A stretch of DNA of 64,000 nucleotides, from contig NZ_LWLS01000058.1 in NCBI RefSeq assembly GCF_001905095.1, positions 62,001 through 126,000 on the forward strand. Direction: 5' to 3'. The stretch is from Micromonospora sp. CB01531 (GTDB lineage: Bacteria; Actinomycetota; Actinomycetes; Mycobacteriales; Micromonosporaceae). Positions 1-9,381 of this stretch are shown here, piece after piece. Under the pieces are notes generated by a model. It made no database searches, was not told the origin of the DNA, and saw nothing but the letters and a program-made list of their open reading frames with translations. The position numbers and the translations under genes are program-made. Numbering within the stretch: position 1 is the first letter of the stretch; each line of letters begins with the position of its first letter.

Positions 1-383
1 GCATCGCCAGCGTGTCCGCTGCCGTCGAAGCGAGCAAACGGCTCGCCGTCCCCATCATCATCGACGTGCCCGAGGGCCGGTTGGTCCAAGGCTGGGTCCA
101 GGACATGGAACGCGCAGGAGTTGACGGCTTCGCCATCACCACGAACATCGACCTGGGCGTAGCCGGTTTCCACCCACTCGACCAGGCACAACTCATCAGG
201 TCGTGGACCAAGCTGCCGGTCGCGGTCTCCGGCGGCTTCGAACCCACCGACGTCGAAGCCAGCCGACGACGCTCCTGGGACATCCTCGTCGTCGGTCGCG
301 GAGTCACCGACTCCCTGGACCCCGCCATCGCCGCGCGGGACCTCGCCGCATCGATCGAGCTCACCGAAGGAAACCGCTCATGA
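1..383 (+). CDS. OMP decarboxylase/hexulose-phosphate synthase-like TIM-barrel protein (5' end outside window)
   Basis: The gene is open at the left edge, so only the C-terminal half of the protein is seen. The text has beta-strand and loop patterns of the orotidine-5'-phosphate decarboxylase / 3-hexulose-6-phosphate synthase superfamily: VPIIIDVPEG, then VAVSGGF and DILVVGRGVT, which resemble the two phosphate-binding loops near the end of such barrels. The exact substrate cannot be assigned. Its stop overlaps the start of the following acetyltransferase gene as ATGA, so the two are likely co-translated. A HisA/HisF-like or KGPDC-like role is an alternative. Confidence 0.6.
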   Translation, partial: IASVSAAVEASKRLAVPIIIDVPEGRLVQGWVQDMERAGVDGFAITTNIDLGVAGFHPLDQAQLIRSWTKLPVAVSGGFEPTDVEASRRRSWDILVVGRGVTDSLDPAIAARDLAASIELTEGNRS

Positions 384-859
384 TCGTCACCCCGCTCACG
401 GTCGACCGGATCCCCGACCTCGAGAAACTGCTGGCGCTCGGAGAGCCGTACATCAGGCTGCGGGGCTCATCGGACTACTGGCTGTACGCCACGCTGTTCG
501 CCAACACCTGCCCACTCGCCATCGTCGACGGGCAGGTCGTCGGCAGCGTGATCGCGTTCCGAAGCCAGGTCGACCCGTCAGAGATCTACCTGCAGGACGT
601 GATGACGCACCCCAGCCACCGGCGTCAAGGGGTCACGCGGGCGCTCGTAGAAGAAGTTCACCGCCAAGGCGCCCTCTGGGGGTGCCGGCGCCTCTTCCTC
701 ACATCAGAACCCGACAACCACGCCGCGCACAGGGCGTGGCTGGCCTTGGGCTTCAGCAACGTTCGCGGAGACACAACAGAGCAGGGCGTGTCCGTGACCT
801 ACGACTACAAGGGGCCGGGGAAACACCGCGCAGTGTATGAGCGATCGATCTGCGCCTAG
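380..859 (+). CDS. GNAT-family N-acetyltransferase
   Basis: This 159-residue protein fits the single-domain GNAT family. The acetyl-CoA binding signature is seen near residues 80-92 as DVMTHPSHRRQGVTRAL (the R-x-x-G/A loop). A late stretch, EPDNHAAHRAWLALGF, matches the usual motif B helix and the final beta-bulge. The start at 380 was chosen because the ATG overlaps the upstream stop as ATGA and the domain begins there; the open frame continues further upstream but that part reads as low-complexity Arg-rich noise. The acceptor substrate is unknown. Coupling to the barrel gene suggests a shared small-molecule pathway. Confidence 0.8.
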   Translation: MIVTPLTVDRIPDLEKLLALGEPYIRLRGSSDYWLYATLFANTCPLAIVDGQVVGSVIAFRSQVDPSEIYLQDVMTHPSHRRQGVTRALVEEVHRQGALWGCRRLFLTSEPDNHAAHRAWLALGFSNVRGDTTEQGVSVTYDYKGPGKHRAVYERSICA

Positions 860-1126
860 CATCAAGTGGCCCCTTGCGAACCCAACGCCGCACGGCGAAG
901 TGGATCTCGACGATGTGTGATGTCAGTGGGCGAGGGCGTCAGTGTTCCGGCGAGATCTTCGGCTCGCGCAGCTCTGCGGGTAGACAGAGGCATGCCGCGG
1001 CGGCGAGGCGGTCCTCCATCGCGTCATTTGTCGCGTTTATCGCCAGTGCCATCAGCGATCCCCCGCCGACGATTTCGGGCTGGCGGTACCAGCGGCTGCG
1101 CCCGCCCCTGACGGGACGGGCGCAGG

Positions 1127-1276
1127 TCACGCGGCGTGGGGTGGAGCAGCCGGCTGGTGGTGTAGGCGTAGGAGGCGGGCGAGTCTGGCGGCTTGGTCGA
1201 TGTCGGGAAGGCCGGCTTCGGCGGCGAGGGCTTGGATCTCGTCTTCGATCTTGGGGTCGGTCAGGTAGCGGGCCAT
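1127..1276 (-). CDS. Small hypothetical protein
   Basis: This 49-residue ORF (MARYLTDPKIEDEIQALAAE at its start) reads as an amphipathic, charged helix rather than the Arg/Pro/Gly noise of the neighbouring frames, which is the main support for it being coding. It lies downstream of the replication-relaxation gene on the same strand, separated by about 570 bases. No family is recognised. The ribosome binding site is weak. It may be a remnant or accessory gene of the same mobile module. Confidence 0.4.
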   Translation of the reverse strand: MARYLTDPKIEDEIQALAAEAGLPDIDQAARLARLLRLHHQPAAPPHAA

Positions 1277-1844
1277 CGACAGCGTTCCCGGCAGGATTGG
1301 ATGGCTGCTGTCGGTCGTGGCCTCACCGTCGGCTGTCCGCGTGGGCGGGGTCGGCGGCGACGGGTGTGGTGTGTTCGCGCGTGATTGCTGGTCACGGCGT
1401 GTGGCCATGTCCCTCCCAGGACGGCTCGGGGTGTGCGGTCGAGGTGTGGGGCCATCGGCAACTCCTTCTCGGTGGTGGGAACTCGCTGAAGATCGGTCGC
1501 CGGGTCGCGTCGTCTGTGGACGGCGGCGGGTCGGCGACGGGCAAGTGGGCGCGGACTGTAGCTCTGGCGGCTGCGGAAGTGAAGACGTGTGCCACTCACA
1601 GGAACTGTCACGGCGGGGCCGTTGGTGTGAGTGCGCGTGGGTGTCGCGGTGTCTGCCGCCGGGAACCCGCCGTCGACAAACGTGTGGCCGGTGGCAAGGC
1701 GTCTGCGCCGCTTCCGATGCGCCCGCCGCTGCGGGCTGTGGGGCGGGGGACGGCCGTCGCTGCAGGGGGTTGGCGGGTGTGGGCGGGTTCGGCGGCGTGT
1801 GGGGCCAGCAGGCCGTCCCACGCGCCGCCTTTCCGCCGGTCCCA
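1277..1844. other. Stretch without a supported gene
   Basis: About 570 bases between the small ORF and the replication-relaxation gene. All six frames stay open for long runs because of base composition, but the translations are Arg/Gly/Val-rich noise with no recognisable domain. No hairpin or RNA gene stood out. Confidence 0.5.
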
Positions 1845-2972
<1,128 letters not shown>

Positions 2973-3148
2973 CGGATCCGCGGTGACGGTGCCGTGAGAG
3001 GCTGTGTGAGTCGCGCCGGTAGCGGCGCTCGTGGTGGTCGCTGTGCGGGGACATCATCGTTGCTGCTCCTTGTTCAGGGTGCGGATTGGCATAAGGTGCG
3101 CGGAGCCGCCGCTGTGGCGGGGGAGCGCGGTGATAGGTCTGGTCAGGT

Positions 3149-3242
3149 TCTGTCAGCTCGCGGGCTTCCTGAGAAACGGGCGCGTGCTCTGACAGATATC
3201 GCGGGCCGGGATCTGTCACGCGGCCTCCGGCGATGACAGATC
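3149..3242. repeat. Four TGACAGA-type repeats in alternating orientation
   Basis: The core TCTGTCA/TGACAGA occurs at about 3149-3156, 3189-3197, 3211-3218 and 3235-3242. The last two form a perfect 8-base inverted repeat (ATCTGTCA and TGACAGAT) that straddles the stop codon of the DUF2637 gene; the first two form CTGTCAG...CTGACAG. The location between a replication-associated gene and a DUF2637 gene fits iterons or operator sites of a mobile module, though the last pair could also act as a terminator hairpin. Confidence 0.5.
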
Positions 3243-4103
3243 CGGTATGGGCGGGGTGGTCTCGGCGCGCAGGACGCGCACAAGCACCGAGGCGGTGGCG
3301 TTGGACAACTGGTGCCCGTCCGCGCGTAGTTGTCGGGCGAGGGCTTTGCGGGACAGCGGCGTCCGCTCGGCGGCGAGGGTGCGGGCGGCGGTCCGGGCGG
3401 CCGGGACCAGCGCGGCGACCTCCGGGCTGACGTCCCCGCCCGGCGCGTCGCCGGTCCGCCGGTCCGGGACCGCCGGGTCCTGGTCTGCGGTGGTGGGGAC
3501 CGTGGTGGTGGAGTTCCGGACCGCGGCCGTGTCCGTGGGGGCCGGCAGCGGCGGTCCGGGGACCAGCTCGCGGGAGTCCGGGACCGCAGCCTCATCGATC
3601 GGCGACGGTCCTGGCTCGGTCCGCGCGGGCCGGGCGGTGCGGTCGGGTGGGGCGGAGTCGGCGCGGCCGAGGGCGATCTTCACCATCGTCAGGAAGCCGA
3701 GCGCCGGCAGCGCGGCGGCGACCCAGCCGATCACCGATGCCTCCGCCTCCACTACTTGCGCCGCCAGGGACAGGAACACCGCCACGGTCAGCACGGCCGC
3801 CGGGAAGGCGACGCTCTTGCCCCGCCGCCGGTTGCGGCGCAACTCCAGACCGGCGGCGATCGAGGCCAGCTCCAGGACGACCGCGTCGGCCCAGGCCAGC
3901 CAGCCCGGCTGGCCATGCGCCGCCGCGACGTCATGCACATGCCGGAACGAGGCCGCGCCGGCCGCGCCGCCGATCAACAACATGATCAGCACCTGGATCC
4001 GGTTCTCCAGCCGCTCTCGGCCTGACCCCGCCTCGGCAGGTAGGACAGGTGATCGCTGCTCAGGTGTCGCCAACGGCCCACCACCCGTCGACAGGCAGTC
4101 CAC
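3216..4103 (-). CDS. DUF2637 membrane protein (mobile-element type)
   Basis: This 295-residue protein has the DUF2637 layout seen in actinobacterial plasmids and integrative elements. Four hydrophobic segments lie roughly at residues 38-52, 69-85, 98-115 and 122-140 (IQVLIMLLIGGAAGAASF, then LAWADAVVLELASIAAGLEL, then VAFPAAVLTVAVFLSLAAQ). A long Pro/Thr/Asp-rich linker follows, and then a C-terminal helical part (LSRKALARQLRADGHQLSNA) that looks like a small winged helix. The GTG at 4103 is the longest start; a TTG at 4073 just after a GGTGG is an alternative and would overlap the end of a small upstream ORF. The function is unknown; the family is often placed with conjugative spread genes. 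Confidence 0.7.
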   Translation of the reverse strand: MDCLSTGGGPLATPEQRSPVLPAEAGSGRERLENRIQVLIMLLIGGAAGAASFRHVHDVAAAHGQPGWLAWADAVVLELASIAAGLELRRNRRRGKSVAFPAAVLTVAVFLSLAAQVVEAEASVIGWVAAALPALGFLTMVKIALGRADSAPPDRTARPARTEPGPSPIDEAAVPDSRELVPGPPLPAPTDTAAVRNSTTTVPTTADQDPAVPDRRTGDAPGGDVSPEVAALVPAARTAARTLAAERTPLSRKALARQLRADGHQLSNATASVLVRVLRAETTPPIPDLSSPEAA

Positions 4104-4206
4104 CCGAAGCCTCTGGCCTCGTCGTGGCGAGAGAGCGGGCCCGACACGCAGGTGGGGTGGGGACGGCCGCTGCGAGCTTCTCTGGGACGGTGTTGAGTGA
4201 AGTCAT
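4060..4206 (-). CDS. Small ORF upstream of the DUF2637 gene
   Basis: A 48-codon ORF beginning MTSLNTVPEKLAAAVPTPPA with a GGAG sequence eight bases before its ATG. Its end overlaps the start region of the DUF2637 gene, so the two could be translationally coupled. No family is recognised and it may be only a leader peptide; the ribosome binding site and the overlap are the whole support. Confidence 0.35.
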   Translation of the reverse strand: MTSLNTVPEKLAAAVPTPPACRARSLATTRPEASGGLPVDGWWAVGDT

Positions 4207-4844
4207 CTCGGTTGCTCCAAGCGTGGTCGTAGGGTTCGAAGTACGGAGGGCTCCGTCCCAGGTCGCGCCTGCCAGGCTCCCGGGCAGGCGCGACCCTGCC
4301 GGGTGACGCCCGGCCGGGCGGACCCCCTTGCGCGTGCACGGGGTCGATGAAAGTCACTATGGTCGAGTCAACGAACACGCCAGACCCCGCGCAGGGGCAG
4401 GCACCAGGGCAGCAGGCGTCGCCACAACCCGCACAGCAGGCTGCGGTCAACAGACGGACACAGGGCGGACGGCCAAGCCGAGCCACAAGAGATCGGAACT
4501 CACCACCGGCCGCCGCAGGAGCGTCACGGTGGCCACCGGCCAGGCAGACACCTTGATCACCGCCATGCTGGCGGCCGAAGGACCCACCGTCAACTGCCTG
4601 CCCTGGCCATCGCCGCTTCCAGCCGATGAGGCTGGGCCAGGTCCGGCTGGCCGCGCTGCTCGGCGCGGCGCTGAGAGCACTGCCGGCTGGCCCGCAGCGC
4701 TCCGCAACGGTCCGTTGCCGTACGCGCTCGCCGCTCCCGATGCGCCAACGCGCTGCGCGCTGCGCCGCCAGCCCCACCGCGCTCTCGGCCCAGTCAGGCG
4801 AGGCGAGGATGCCTATTGGCGAATGTCATGGAAGGCTGGCCAGC
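4207..4844. other. Stretch without a supported gene; contains a strong hairpin
   Basis: No frame gives a convincing protein. A + strand frame from 4347 is Gln/Pro/Arg-rich with no domain and was not accepted. The only clear structure is the hairpin at 4261-4295. Confidence 0.5.
4261..4295. terminator. 13-bp perfect hairpin
   Basis: Left arm GGTCGCGCCTGCC (4261-4273) pairs perfectly with the right arm (4283-4295) across a 9-base loop. There is no T run, as usual in high-GC actinomycetes. It lies about 55 bases upstream of the small ORF on the minus strand, so it could be a terminator for a lost upstream gene or a 5' leader structure. Confidence 0.5.
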
Positions 4845-5084
4845 GTGATTGAACAATCCCTCGACTGCTGTCCCTGCTGCGCATACCGGACTGGGTGTAC
4901 GACCTGCCCGGTCTGCTTCTGGACCGATGACGGACAGCGGGATGCGGACGCCGGCGCGGTGGCCGGCGGCCCCAACGGGGATATCAGCCTGAGCGACGCC
5001 CAGCTCAACTTCGCCATCTATGGGGCCAGCCACCCACGGTACGTGGACGTGGTACGGCCGCCCCGCAGCGATGAGCTGCCATAG
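4845..5084 (+). CDS. CPCC family cysteine-rich protein
   Basis: A protein of about 79 residues with the CPCC signature: CCPCC at the N-terminus, then CTTCPVCFWTDDGQ about ten residues later, and the conserved GGPNGDISLSDAQLNFAIYG and FGAS/YGAS-HPR-type tail ending VRPP. The four cysteines in two knuckles should bind zinc. Start GTG 4845 has GGAAGG nine bases upstream; an ATG at 4809 would add twelve residues. The family's function is unknown; members are often near toxin-immunity or mobile loci. Confidence 0.8.
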   Translation: MIEQSLDCCPCCAYRTGCTTCPVCFWTDDGQRDADAGAVAGGPNGDISLSDAQLNFAIYGASHPRYVDVVRPPRSDELP

Positions 5085-5214
5085 CTTCTCCCGCGCCTTG
5101 TCCAGTTCACCGTCGGCGAGGTCCTTCTCGACCGCACGCAGCCGCTTGCCCAGCTCGTCGCCGGCGTTCCGGGATATCTGCCGCTCCCGCACAAGCCAGT
5201 CGACACCGCCGCAC
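5060..5214 (-). pseudogene. Possible remnant of a C-terminal helical (FIMAH-like) domain
   Basis: Within otherwise noisy sequence the minus strand encodes about 45 residues of well-formed charged helix (RERQISRNAGDELGKRLRAV, then ADGELDKAREKLWQLI). This resembles the C-terminal helical repeat attached to secreted actinobacterial enzymes. The rest of such a protein is absent and the stretch overlaps the end of the CPCC gene, so it is best read as a decayed fragment. Chance coding-like sequence is possible. Confidence 0.25.
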
Positions 5215-5406
5215 CCGCCACGGCTGTGCACATCAGCCGGCGGGCCCGATGGCCGGCTGACGTCCACCCGCCACTGGCCACTGTCTCCGGTGCCTACCCG
5301 TCGAACGCGGGGCTCCAGCGGAAGGTGGTTGCCGACGTCGTCCGCCGCTTCGATCCTCAAAAGTCGCCGGACCCGGTGGAGATCACGTTCAGTCCCGCAT
5401 CTGTGG

Positions 5407-6177
5407 CTACGTCGGGCTCACCGGCTCGCCGTCCAGCAGTATCGTGACCCGATCCTGGTAGAACGCGGTCAGTCCGGCGATGTTGGCCACGCCGGGCAGT
5501 GGGTCGGGGTAGTACCACCCGATGTTGCGCCCGTCGCGTCCGGGTAGGTCGCGCAGCGACCAGTATGAGGCGACACCCTTGTAGGGGCAGCGGGTGTGAT
5601 GGTCGGAGGGTAGCAACAGATCCTGGACCAGGTCGGCGGCCGGGATGTAGTAGCGGGTGGGCAGGCCGGTCTCGAACAGCAGCACCGGACGGTGGGTGTC
5701 GGCGAGCACGACGCCGTCATGTTCGACCACCACATGCCGTGAGCTCGGCAGCGAGTCGACGCGAGAGAACGGATCACGTGGGTGCACGAAGATCTGTTCG
5801 TCTTCCTCGTACCACCGCTCGATGCCCTGGCCGAACCACTCCCGCCAGGCGAGGCACACTGTCTCGGCAAAGATGTCGCCAGGGTAGGTCCACGCGGCGT
5901 TGGGCAGGGTCACCCCGGCGACGGTCAGATCGTAAAAGCTGCTGCCGGCCCGGCTGCCGGGCTCCGGCGGCCGGGCGGCGGGCCGCAGCGTTCCACCGGT
6001 CACGTCGGTCAGCGCGAAGGCGTAGAACGGCACGGGCAGCTCGGGCTCCCAGACCAGCAGCGGTCGCCGGCTGTCCACGACGGTGACCTCGCCGATGGTG
6101 CCGCGGACCCACCGCTCGCTGCGGTGGTAGGTGAGCCGGTCGTTCGGCGGGGCGAAACGCGGTGCGGGCCCGAGCAT
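5407..6177 (-). CDS. DUF427 domain protein
   Basis: A 256-residue protein with two DUF427 copies. The C-terminal copy (about residues 145-245) shows RHVVVEHDGVVLADTHRPVL, TRYYIPAADL and CPYKGVASYWSL, which are typical of the family. The N-terminal copy (about residues 25-115) shows VTVVDSRRPLLVWEPELPVP. The family folds as a small beta-tent; its chemistry is not established. ATG 6177 has GAGGGGG a few bases upstream and the family alignment starts there; the open frame runs further but does not look coding. It is divergent from the DUF4188 gene. Confidence 0.85.
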   Translation of the reverse strand: MLGPAPRFAPPNDRLTYHRSERWVRGTIGEVTVVDSRRPLLVWEPELPVPFYAFALTDVTGGTLRPAARPPEPGSRAGSSFYDLTVAGVTLPNAAWTYPGDIFAETVCLAWREWFGQGIERWYEEDEQIFVHPRDPFSRVDSLPSSRHVVVEHDGVVLADTHRPVLLFETGLPTRYYIPAADLVQDLLLPSDHHTRCPYKGVASYWSLRDLPGRDGRNIGWYYPDPLPGVANIAGLTAFYQDRVTILLDGEPVSPT

Positions 6178-6312
6178 GGCCAACCCCCTCGACAACACGC
6201 GGCTTTCCACGTGTTCCACAGTCAAAGCTTGTGTTTTCGACTCTCTACTGCTGTCCTGAAATCCTACATACGACTGCCGCCCAGCGGCACCCAGCGAGGG
6301 GAGCGATCCGGT

Positions 6313-6876
6313 ATGGGCGATGAGCCGAAGCAGCGACCGCGGATGACCGCGGAGATCGAAGGTGACTTCGCCGTCTTCATCACCGGCATGCGGATCAATC
6401 GATACTGGAAGATCCATCAGTGGTACCCGAACTTCCGCGACATGCGCAAGATCTTGATGGCGCTCTTCAGCGACCCTGAGTACGGCGCGTTGTGCGCCCA
6501 CCACGCCTGGACTCGCCGCGGGCCGATCCTGATCGGGTACTTTCGCAGTGTCGAGCAGTTGGAACGATTCGCCAACGACCCGCAGCAGCCGCACGCCGAG
6601 GTCTGGGCACGATACTTCAAGCGGATGAAGAACAACGGCGACGTCGGAGTCTGGCACGAGACTTTCGTGGTCAGGTCCGGCGAGTACGAGGCTGTATACG
6701 ACTACATGCCGTCGCCCACCGGTTTGGCGATGGGCACGTCTCACGTGCCGGTCGAGCGCCGCGGCGACCTCGCCGTGCAGCGCCGCGCCACCGGTGCCCG
6801 GCTCGCGAAAGAGAGGGCGGCCGCACAGACGGCTGTGGAGGAAAAGGCTGCCGCAGGCCGCGTGGACGCGGAGTGA
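6313..6876 (+). CDS. DUF4188 domain protein
   Basis: A 187-residue protein matching DUF4188, a family related to heme-dependent aldoxime dehydratase-like folds. It contains FAVFITGMRINRYWKIHQW near residue 20, RGPILIGYFRSVEQLERFAN in the middle and VGVWHETFVVRSGEYEAVY with YDYMPSPTGLA after it. The C-terminal 30 residues are Ala/Arg-rich and probably disordered. The ATG is preceded by GAGGGGAG. It is divergently transcribed from the DUF427 gene across 135 bases, suggesting shared control. The biochemical role is unknown. Confidence 0.85.
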   Translation: MGDEPKQRPRMTAEIEGDFAVFITGMRINRYWKIHQWYPNFRDMRKILMALFSDPEYGALCAHHAWTRRGPILIGYFRSVEQLERFANDPQQPHAEVWARYFKRMKNNGDVGVWHETFVVRSGEYEAVYDYMPSPTGLAMGTSHVPVERRGDLAVQRRATGARLAKERAAAQTAVEEKAAAGRVDAE

Positions 6877-7292
6877 GATCGTCGTGCGGCTGGTCGCGGC
6901 GTTGCGGATCGGCCCGCCGCACCGCGGCCTCATACCGCCTGAGTACCACCCTTGTTACCTTTTGATCGTCCCCAGCCGGGCGCTCCGATGTCGCCCGGCC
7001 CGGTGTGACTTGACTGCCCCTGTCGTACGCATGATCCGGGGGGGTGTTGTCGCCGGGTCGGGTGGCGTCGGCGGACCGCTGATCGGGACCCGGCCGCACC
7101 TTTCGGGGGACGTCTCTTCGCAACGTGGCCAGTACGGCGGATCGCTGACCCGCACCCCGGCACCACATAGGCCGGCGCCCGACGCGTTGGTGATCGCCGC
7201 CGCGGTCCGCACCGTGTCCCACAACCCTGCGGCGGGTCGACACCGGCGCCGGCGCGAACCCACCTCGATCGCGGTCAAGAACGCGCCCCCGC
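6877..7292. other. Stretch without a supported gene
   Basis: About 415 bases after the DUF4188 gene. The frames are open but read as Arg/Pro-rich noise. It leads into the transposase fragment and may be decayed insertion-sequence DNA. Confidence 0.4.
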
Positions 7293-7430
7293 ATGGGGAC
7301 GAGGCTGGTCGCGGCGATCCTGGCCGCCCTCGACGAGCAGACCGTTACCGTCCCCGGCGGGCAGGCCGCCGAGACGAGCGTGCCCCGCCTCGCCGGCAGC
7401 CCCCGCTACGTACCCGGGTGCCTGTCGGGT
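7293..7430 (+). pseudogene. Fragment of an IS110-like transposase
   Basis: The frame reads GTRLVAAILAALDEQTVTVP followed by GGQAAETSVPRLAGS. This recalls the linker between the two halves of IS110-family transposases (ALDEQTVTVPG...VPRLA). Neither the DEDD catalytic part nor the C-terminal domain is present, and the frame becomes noise after about 45 residues. It is a relic, lying next to the first gene of the NRPS cluster and so possibly marking its boundary. The family call is from memory of the motif. Confidence 0.45.
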
Positions 7431-7479
7431 CCGCAGCCATGGCTGACGGCGGACCCGACTCGAGCACTGGGCAGGCGAC

Positions 7480-9171
7480 TCAACCCTGCTGCTGGACGCG
7501 GCGGGGAAGCAGGAAGCTTGCGGCGATGGCCAGCGTGAACACCAGGATCTGGTAGAGCAGCGCCCGTTCGGTGGTCTGCTGGTAGGCGGTGCGGTTCGCC
7601 AGGAACTGCAGCTTGTCGTGCATGTCAGCGACGCCCGGGTCAGCGGCCCCGGACTGGGCCGGCACGGCGCGGCACGTGTCCAGATCGGCGATCGGGTTGG
7701 CGACCTCGATCCGCCCGGTGAAGCAGGCCCGGGCGTTGCCGGCGGCAGTGTCGACGGTCGCCACCGGCAGACCCCGGGCGGTCATCTCCTCCTTGACCGT
7801 GGCGCTGAGGTCGTCGCCGACGGCGGGGGACTGGGCACCCAGGACGAGGAAGAAGACCATGCTGCTCAGGGCGATGCCGATGGCCGCACCCATCTGCTGC
7901 ACGGTGTTGAACACCCCGGAGGCGGCGCCTGCGCTGTCCAACGGCACGTCGTTGAGCGTGTAGGTGAGCAGCGGGGCGAAGGTCATGCCCATGCCCGCGC
8001 CGCCGAGGATGAGCCCAGGGGCCAGCGCCCACGGGGTGGCAGTGTCGAAGCGGTGGATCACGGTGATCAGGATGACCATCGCCGCGATCAGCATGACCAG
8101 CCCGAGTTGGAGGCCGAGCCGTCCGAGCTTCGGGGTGATGCGGCGCGCGGAGATGGCGGTGAACAGGGGGACGGCGAAGCCCCACAGCACGCCGATCAGG
8201 CCGGCCTTGATTACCGAGAAGCCCTGCCCGAACTGCAGGTAGAGGGTGTTGACCAGGAAGAACGGCATGACGCCGCTCATGAAGAACAGGGAGACGGCGA
8301 GGCCGCCGCGGAAGGAGCGGTGGGAGAACAGTGACATCGGGATGAGCGGCGAGACCGTTCGGCGTCGCTGCACCGCCACCAGCGCGGCGAAGGCCAGCAC
8401 CGAGGCGGCCAGGCTGGCCAAGGTCCACACCGGCCAGCCCTGCTCCGGACCCTGGATGAGCGGGAACACCAGCAACAGCATGCCGAGACCCACCAGGACG
8501 GCGCCCTGGACGTCCAGCCGCTGGGCGGACTTCCCTCGGGACTCGGGCACCAGCTTCGCGGTGATCACCAGACAACCCACGGCGATGGGGAGGTTCACCA
8601 GGAAGATCGTGCGCCAGGTGAGACCACCGACATTGGAGGCGGTGAGCAAGGCGCCCACGACGGGACCGCCCACCGTGCCGACGGCGAAGACAACGCTCAG
8701 GGCGGAGAACGCGCGTCCCCGATCGTTGGGCGGGTACATGACCTGGAGGATCGACAGCACCTGCGGGACCATGAGCGCACCCATGCCGCCCTGCACGAAA
8801 CGGGCCACGATCATCTGTTCGGGAGCTACCGCGATCCCCGCGACGAGCGAGGCGGCGGCGAACCCGGTCATGCCGATGATGAAGATGCGTTTGCGGCCGT
8901 AGATGTCGCCGAGACGGCCACCGGTCACCAGCATGGTGGCGAAGGCGAGGGTGTACCCGCCCACCATCCACTGCATGTTGGAGCTGGAGGCGCCAATGTC
9001 CTCCTGGATGGTCGGCAGGGCTACGTTGACGATCACGATGTCGAGCAGGTCGAGCAGCAGGCCGACCAGGACGGCGAAGAGCGCGATGGTCCGCGCTCGA
9101 CCGGCAATCGGACGTGGCTCCGCAGGGGTCTCTGCAGGACTGGGGGATGGTCGCGTCCTCGGTCGTGTCAT
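7480..9171 (-). CDS. MFS drug exporter, EmrB/QacA (DHA2) type
   Basis: This 563-residue integral membrane protein has the 14-helix DHA2 layout. Signature motif A is seen as GRLGDIYGRKRIFIIG, and motif C-like glycine and proline patterns occur in TVGGPVVGALLT. TM1 contains LLDLLDIVIVNVALPTIQED, typical of the EmrB/QacA family. An insertion of about 80 residues before the last helix (VGDDLSATVKEEMTARGLPV onward) is extracytoplasmic in such proteins. The start at 9171 has GGAAGG eight bases upstream. It is divergent from an aldehyde dehydrogenase gene and is the likely export and self-resistance pump for the cluster product. Confidence 0.9.
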   Translation of the reverse strand: MTRPRTRPSPSPAETPAEPRPIAGRARTIALFAVLVGLLLDLLDIVIVNVALPTIQEDIGASSSNMQWMVGGYTLAFATMLVTGGRLGDIYGRKRIFIIGMTGFAAASLVAGIAVAPEQMIVARFVQGGMGALMVPQVLSILQVMYPPNDRGRAFSALSVVFAVGTVGGPVVGALLTASNVGGLTWRTIFLVNLPIAVGCLVITAKLVPESRGKSAQRLDVQGAVLVGLGMLLLVFPLIQGPEQGWPVWTLASLAASVLAFAALVAVQRRRTVSPLIPMSLFSHRSFRGGLAVSLFFMSGVMPFFLVNTLYLQFGQGFSVIKAGLIGVLWGFAVPLFTAISARRITPKLGRLGLQLGLVMLIAAMVILITVIHRFDTATPWALAPGLILGGAGMGMTFAPLLTYTLNDVPLDSAGAASGVFNTVQQMGAAIGIALSSMVFFLVLGAQSPAVGDDLSATVKEEMTARGLPVATVDTAAGNARACFTGRIEVANPIADLDTCRAVPAQSGAADPGVADMHDKLQFLANRTAYQQTTERALLYQILVFTLAIAASFLLPRRVQQQG

Positions 9172-9281
9172 TCGCCGTACCTTCCATGATCGCTTCTCGG
9201 ATCGTTGACCGGCCGGGGCGACCAGCGCGGACAACTCTGCCGCCTCGGCTGCTGGGAAACAGGCTATCCACGCTCTGTAAC

Positions 9282-9311
9282 AGTGTCCATCAAAGACGCC
9301 TCTAGTGTCTT
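9282..9311. promoter_or_regulatory. Two AGTGTCTT-type repeats, 22 bases apart
   Basis: AGTGTCC at 9282-9288 and AGTGTCTT at 9304-9311 lie between the divergent exporter and aldehyde dehydrogenase genes. Their spacing is about two helical turns. The same core recurs in other intergenic regions of the cluster, which suggests an operator for a cluster regulator. Confidence 0.4.
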
Positions 9312-9381
9312 ACGAGGTTTCGGTGGGATTCTTTGAGAGACACGCACGACCGGTGGGAAGCCTCGACGTGAGGAGCGCGCG

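Noticed and set aside
4347..4556. Small plus-strand ORF after the hairpin
   Set aside because: Gln/Pro/Arg-rich, no ribosome binding site of note and no family resemblance; not enough support for a gene.
6205..6240. GTGTT words between the DUF427 and DUF4188 genes
   Set aside because: They are outside the cluster and only partly match the AGTGTCTT core; likely chance.
5782..6312. Upstream extension of the DUF4188 frame
   Set aside because: It runs antisense through the DUF427 gene and reads as noise; the ATG at 6313 has a ribosome binding site and matches the family start.
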